A stretch of 64,000 nucleotides of DNA, taken from the NCBI RefSeq assembly GCF_963678635.1, contig NC_087064.1, positions 57,234,338 to 57,298,337 on the forward strand. The letters are read 5' to 3'. Of this stretch, positions 60,480 through 64,000 are shown piece after piece. Under the pieces are notes generated by a model. The model was not told the DNA's origin and searched no databases. It saw nothing but the letters and a program-made list of their open reading frames with translations. This DNA is from Symsagittifera roscoffensis. Taxonomy: Eukaryota > Xenacoelomorpha > Acoela > Convolutidae. Made by a program: the position numbers and the translations under genes. How positions within the stretch are numbered: position 1 is the first letter of the stretch; each line of letters starts with the position of its first letter.

Positions 60480-63400
60480 CTTTCGAATGATTTTTTAAAA
60501 TTCTGTCAAAAATGGCTAGTTAAAAAGTTGAAACTTGTCTGAAGAAAAAAAACCACCCCAAGCACAAATATTCCGTTACTTTTGTATCGAAAGTCGGAAC
60601 AATTAAGTGACCGGTCGAAGCAAAGTATAGGCAAGCATTGAAAAAACGAAATTTTGGAAATTTGATGTTCATGCCAATTGTTTTTCAAACCCCCCTTTTT
60701 TTTTAACTAAAACTGAGCCAGCTCAAATGATCACCTTGAAATTCTTTTCTATTAAATAGAAAAAACGCTTTAAGCAAAAGGATAGGTTTTGCTCCTTGTA
60801 ACAAATCAATCATGGCAAACAAGCTTTTTTCAACCAATTTGGAACTATTTTGAGACGTATTAAGTCTCCGCTTACGGGTTAATAGCGCGAAATATATCGC
60901 ATGTTAATTGTCACAAATTGGCAGGAATGGCAATGTTTAAGCCCCCATAACTTTACAAGAAAGATCACAGGTGAAATATATTTTCAAATTTGAACTCAGG
61001 TCAAAAATACCTTTCGAATGATTTTTTAAAATTCTGTCAAAAATGGCTAGTTAAAAAGTTGAAACTTGTCTGAAGAAAAAAAAACCACCCCAAGCACAAA
61101 TATTCCGTTACTTTCGTATCGAAAGTCGGAAGAATTAAGTGACCGGTCAAAGCAAAATATAGGCAAGCATTGAAAAAACGAAATTTTGGAAATTTGATGT
61201 TCATGCCAATTGTTTTTCCAACCTCCCTTTTTTTAAACTAAAACTGAGCCAGCTCAAGTGTTCACCTTGAAATTTTTTTCTATTAAATAGAAAAAACGTT
61301 TTAAACAAAAGGATAGGTTTCGCTCCTTGTAACAAATCAATCATGGCAAACAAGATTTTTTCAACCAATTTGGAACTATTTTGAGACGTATTAACTCTCC
61401 GCTTACGCGTTCTTAGCGCGAAATGTATCTCTCGTTAATTGTCCCAAATTGGCCGGAATGGCAATCTTTAAGCCCCCATAACTTTACGAAAAAAGATCAC
61501 AGGTGAAATATTTTTTCAAATTTGAGCTCAAGTCAACAATACCTTTCGAATGGTTTTTTAAAATTCCGTCATAAATGGCTAGTTTAAAAGTCGAAATTTG
61601 TCTGAAGAAAAAAAACCCACTCAAACACAAATATTTGGTTACATTCGTATCGAAAGTCGGAACAATTAAGTGACCGATCGAAGCAAAATTTAGACAAGCA
61701 TTGAAAAAACGAATGTTTGGAAATTTGATGTTCATACTAATTGTTTTTCAAACCTCCATTTTTACACTAAAACTGAGCCAGCTCAAAGGTTCACCTTGAA
61801 ATTCTTTTCTGTTAAATAGAAAAAACGCTTTTAAACAAAAGGATAGGTTTTGCTCCTTGTAACAATTCAATCATGGCAAACAAGCTTTTTTCAACCAATT
61901 TGGAACTATTTTGAGACGTATTAACTCTCCGCTTACGCGTTCATAGCGCGAAATGTATCTCTCGTTAATTGTCCCAAATTGGCCGGAATGGCAATCTTTA
62001 AGCCCCCATAACTTTATGAAAAACGATCACAGGTGAAATATATTTTCAAATTTGAACTCAGGTCAAAAATACCTTTCGAATGATTTTTTAAAATTCTGTC
62101 AAAAATGGCTAGTTAAAAAGTTGAAACTTGTCTGAAGAAAAAAAACCACCCCAAGCACAAATATTCCTTTACTTTTGTATCGAAAGTCGGAAAAATTAAG
62201 TGACCGGTCGAAGCAAAGTATAGGCAAGCATTGAAAAAACGAAATTTTGGAAATTTGATGTTCATGCCAATTGTTTTTCAAACCTCCCTTTTTTTTAACT
62301 AAAACTGAGCCAGCTCAAATGATCACCTTGAAATTCTTTTCTATTAAATAGAAAAAACGCTTTAAGCAAAAGGATAGGTTTTGCTCCTTGTAACAAATCA
62401 ATCATGGCAAACAAGCTTTTTTCAACCAATTTGGAACTATTTTGAGACGTATTAAGTCTCCGCTTACGGGTTAATAGCGCGAAATATATCGCATGTTAAT
62501 TGTCACAAATTGGCAGGAATGGCAATGTTTAAGCCCCCATAACTTTACAAGAAAGATCACAGGTGAAATATATTTTCAAATTTGAACTCAGGTCAAAAAT
62601 ACCTTTCGAATGATTTTTTAAAATTCTGTCAAAAATGGCTAGTTAAAAAGTTGAAACTTGTCTGAAGAAAAAAAAACCACCCCAAGCACAAATATTCCGT
62701 TACTTTCGTATCGAAAGTCGGAAGAATTAAGTGACCGGTCAAAGCAAAATATAGGCAAGCATTGAAAAAACTAATTTTCGGAAATTTGATGTTCATACCA
62801 ATTGTTTTTCCAACCTCCCTTTTTTTAAACTAAAACTGAGCCAGCTCAAGTGTTCACCCTGAAATTTTTTTCTATTAAATAGAAAAAACGTTTTAAACAA
62901 AAGGATAGGTTTCGCTCCTTGTAACAAATCAATCATGGCAAACAAGATTTTTTCAACCAATTTGGAACTATTTTGAGACGTATTAACTCTCCGCTTACGC
63001 GTTCTTAGCGCGAAATGTATCTCTCGTTAATTGTCCCAAATTGGCCGGAATGGCAATCTTTAAGCCCCCATAACTTTACGAAAAAAGATCACAGGTGAAA
63101 TATTTTTTCAAATTTGAGCTCAAGTCAACAATACCTTTCGAATGGTTTTTTAAAATTCCGTCATAAATGGCTAGTTTAAAAGTCGAAATTTGTCTGAAGA
63201 AAAAAAACCCACTCAAACACAAATATTTGGTTACATTCGTATCGAAAGTCGGAACAATTAAGTGACCGATCGAAGCAAAATTTAGACAAGCATTGAAAAA
63301 ACGAATGTTTGGAAATTTGATGTTCATACTAATTGTTTTTCAAACCTCCATTTTTACACTAAAACTGAGCCAGCTCAAAGGTTCACCTTGAAATTCTTTT

Positions 63401-63640
63401 CTGTTAAATAGAAAAAACGCTTTTAAACAAAAGGATAGGTTTTGCTCCTTGTAACAATTCAATCATGGCAAACAAGCTTTTTTCAACCAATTTGGAACTA
63501 TTTTGAGACGTATTAACTCTCCGCTTACGCGTTCATAGCGCGAAATGTATCTCTCGTTAATTGTCCCAAATTGGCCGGAATGGCAATCTTTAAGCCCCCA
63601 TAACTTTATGAAAAAAGATCACAGGTGAAATATATTTTCA
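60480..63640 (+). repeat. Trimeric higher-order repeat, 1592 bp, 2 copies
   Basis: Variants at 60506-60688 and 61484-61735 recur at 62099-62281 and 63076-63327, an offset of 1592-1593 bp. After about 63640 the last monomer resembles the one 530 bp before it, so the register shifts again toward the window end. Confidence 0.82.
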
Positions 63641-64000
63641 AATTTGAGCTCAAGTCAACAATACCTTTCGAATGGTTTTTTAACATTCCGTCAAAAATCG
63701 CTAGTTTAAAGGTCGAAACTTGTCTGAAGAAAAAAAACCCACTCAAACACAAATATTTGGTTACATTCGTATCGAAAGTCGGAACAATTAAGTGACCGAT
63801 CGAAGCAAAATTTAGACAAGCATTGAAAAAACGAATGTTTGGAAATTTGATGTTCATACTAATTGTTTTTCAAACCTCCATTTTTACACTAAAACTGAGC
63901 CAGCTCAAAGGTTCACCTTGAAATTCTTTTCTGTTAAATAGAAAAAACGCTTTTAAACAAAAGGATAGGTTTCGCTCCTTGTAACAATTCAATCATGGCA

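Larger units (their letters stand above)
34646..64000 (+). repeat. Type B satellite, about 55 monomers, continues past the window end
   Basis: From the monomer junction at about 34646, all monomers carry module B. It begins CAATTAAGTGACCGATCGAAG, continues with ATTTGATGTTCATGCCAATTG, CAAACCTCCATTTTT, AACTGAGCCAGCTCAAATG and TTTTCTATTAAATAGAAAA, and ends near AGGATAGGTTTCGCTCC, where it rejoins the same core as type A. Monomer length is about 528-531 bp for most of the block. All copies have the same orientation. No gene, transposon or foreign insertion is seen in these 29 kb. Confidence 0.93.

Noticed and set aside
34646-64000. Dozens of open frames of 60-121 codons on both strands, several with identical translations (for example 38814-38996, 39870-40052, 40927-41109)
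   Set aside because: They recur with the satellite period, start and stop at arbitrary points in the repeat, are interrupted by indels in sister monomers, and show no codon-position pattern. They are translations of tandem repeats.
18684-64000. CRISPR array
   Set aside because: Repeats are about 530 bp with no spacer alternation, and the context is eukaryotic with spliced genes.
18684-64000. CENP-B box in the satellite
   Set aside because: The TTCG...CGGA surroundings of the core dyad were compared with NTTCGNNNNANNCGGGN on both strands. Spacing and the CGGG block do not match.

Overview
The window is AT-rich animal-type genomic DNA. One gene is split by GT-AG introns with T-rich acceptors (TTTTCAG, TTGTCAG, TTTGCAG), and the rest is repeat-dense intron, intergenic DNA and a very large satellite array. 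There are no bacterial features. The 305-residue multi-pass membrane protein and the TTTTTTCAG acceptor just upstream of its ATG would suit a nematode-like invertebrate, but this is a weak inference and the species cannot be named from the sequence.

Layout. (1) 1-2189: intergenic or upstream DNA with minor repeats and an eroded fragment of the satellite. (2) 2190-16415, plus strand: one four-exon gene whose reading frame joins exactly across three introns (phases 0, 1, 0). It encodes a probable seven-transmembrane receptor-like protein. Intron 1 is 11.86 kb, against 0.59 and 0.84 kb for the others. It holds a transposon family with inverted ends (X), a tandem duplication of 2.1/2.7 kb whose second copy contains a 222-bp MITE with an 8-bp target duplication, a 650-bp foldback palindrome, a second short foldback, and a degenerate 30-bp minisatellite. 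(3) 16416-18683: spacer with a C17 tract. (4) 18684-64000 and beyond: a satellite array of about 530-545-bp monomers, all in the same orientation and running off the window end.

The array is built from modules. A shared core of about 350 bp is joined to one of two unrelated modules. Module A (about 185 bp) carries the hairpin TCAGGGC-GAA-GCCCTGA. Module B (about 195 bp) carries the near-palindrome TTTTCTATT-A-AATAGAAAA. Type A monomers fill the left 16 kb and type B fills everything from about 34.65 kb on. The core alone, diverged and inverted, also sits in intron 1 of the gene, so it looks like an older dispersed repeat that was later recruited into the satellite.

The first monomer of the array is interrupted by a 2.69-kb unclassified element (18977-21662) flanked by a 4-5-bp duplication, (A)ATAG. 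A truncated piece of the same element was fused to a truncated B module and amplified with satellite as a 1796-bp composite unit (two copies, 25121-28712). Type B satellite is further arranged in higher-order repeats of 2, 3, 4 and 8 monomers. Apart from the receptor-like gene and the decayed reading frames of the element, I see no convincing protein-coding gene. The many 60-120-residue open frames inside the array are translations of satellite.
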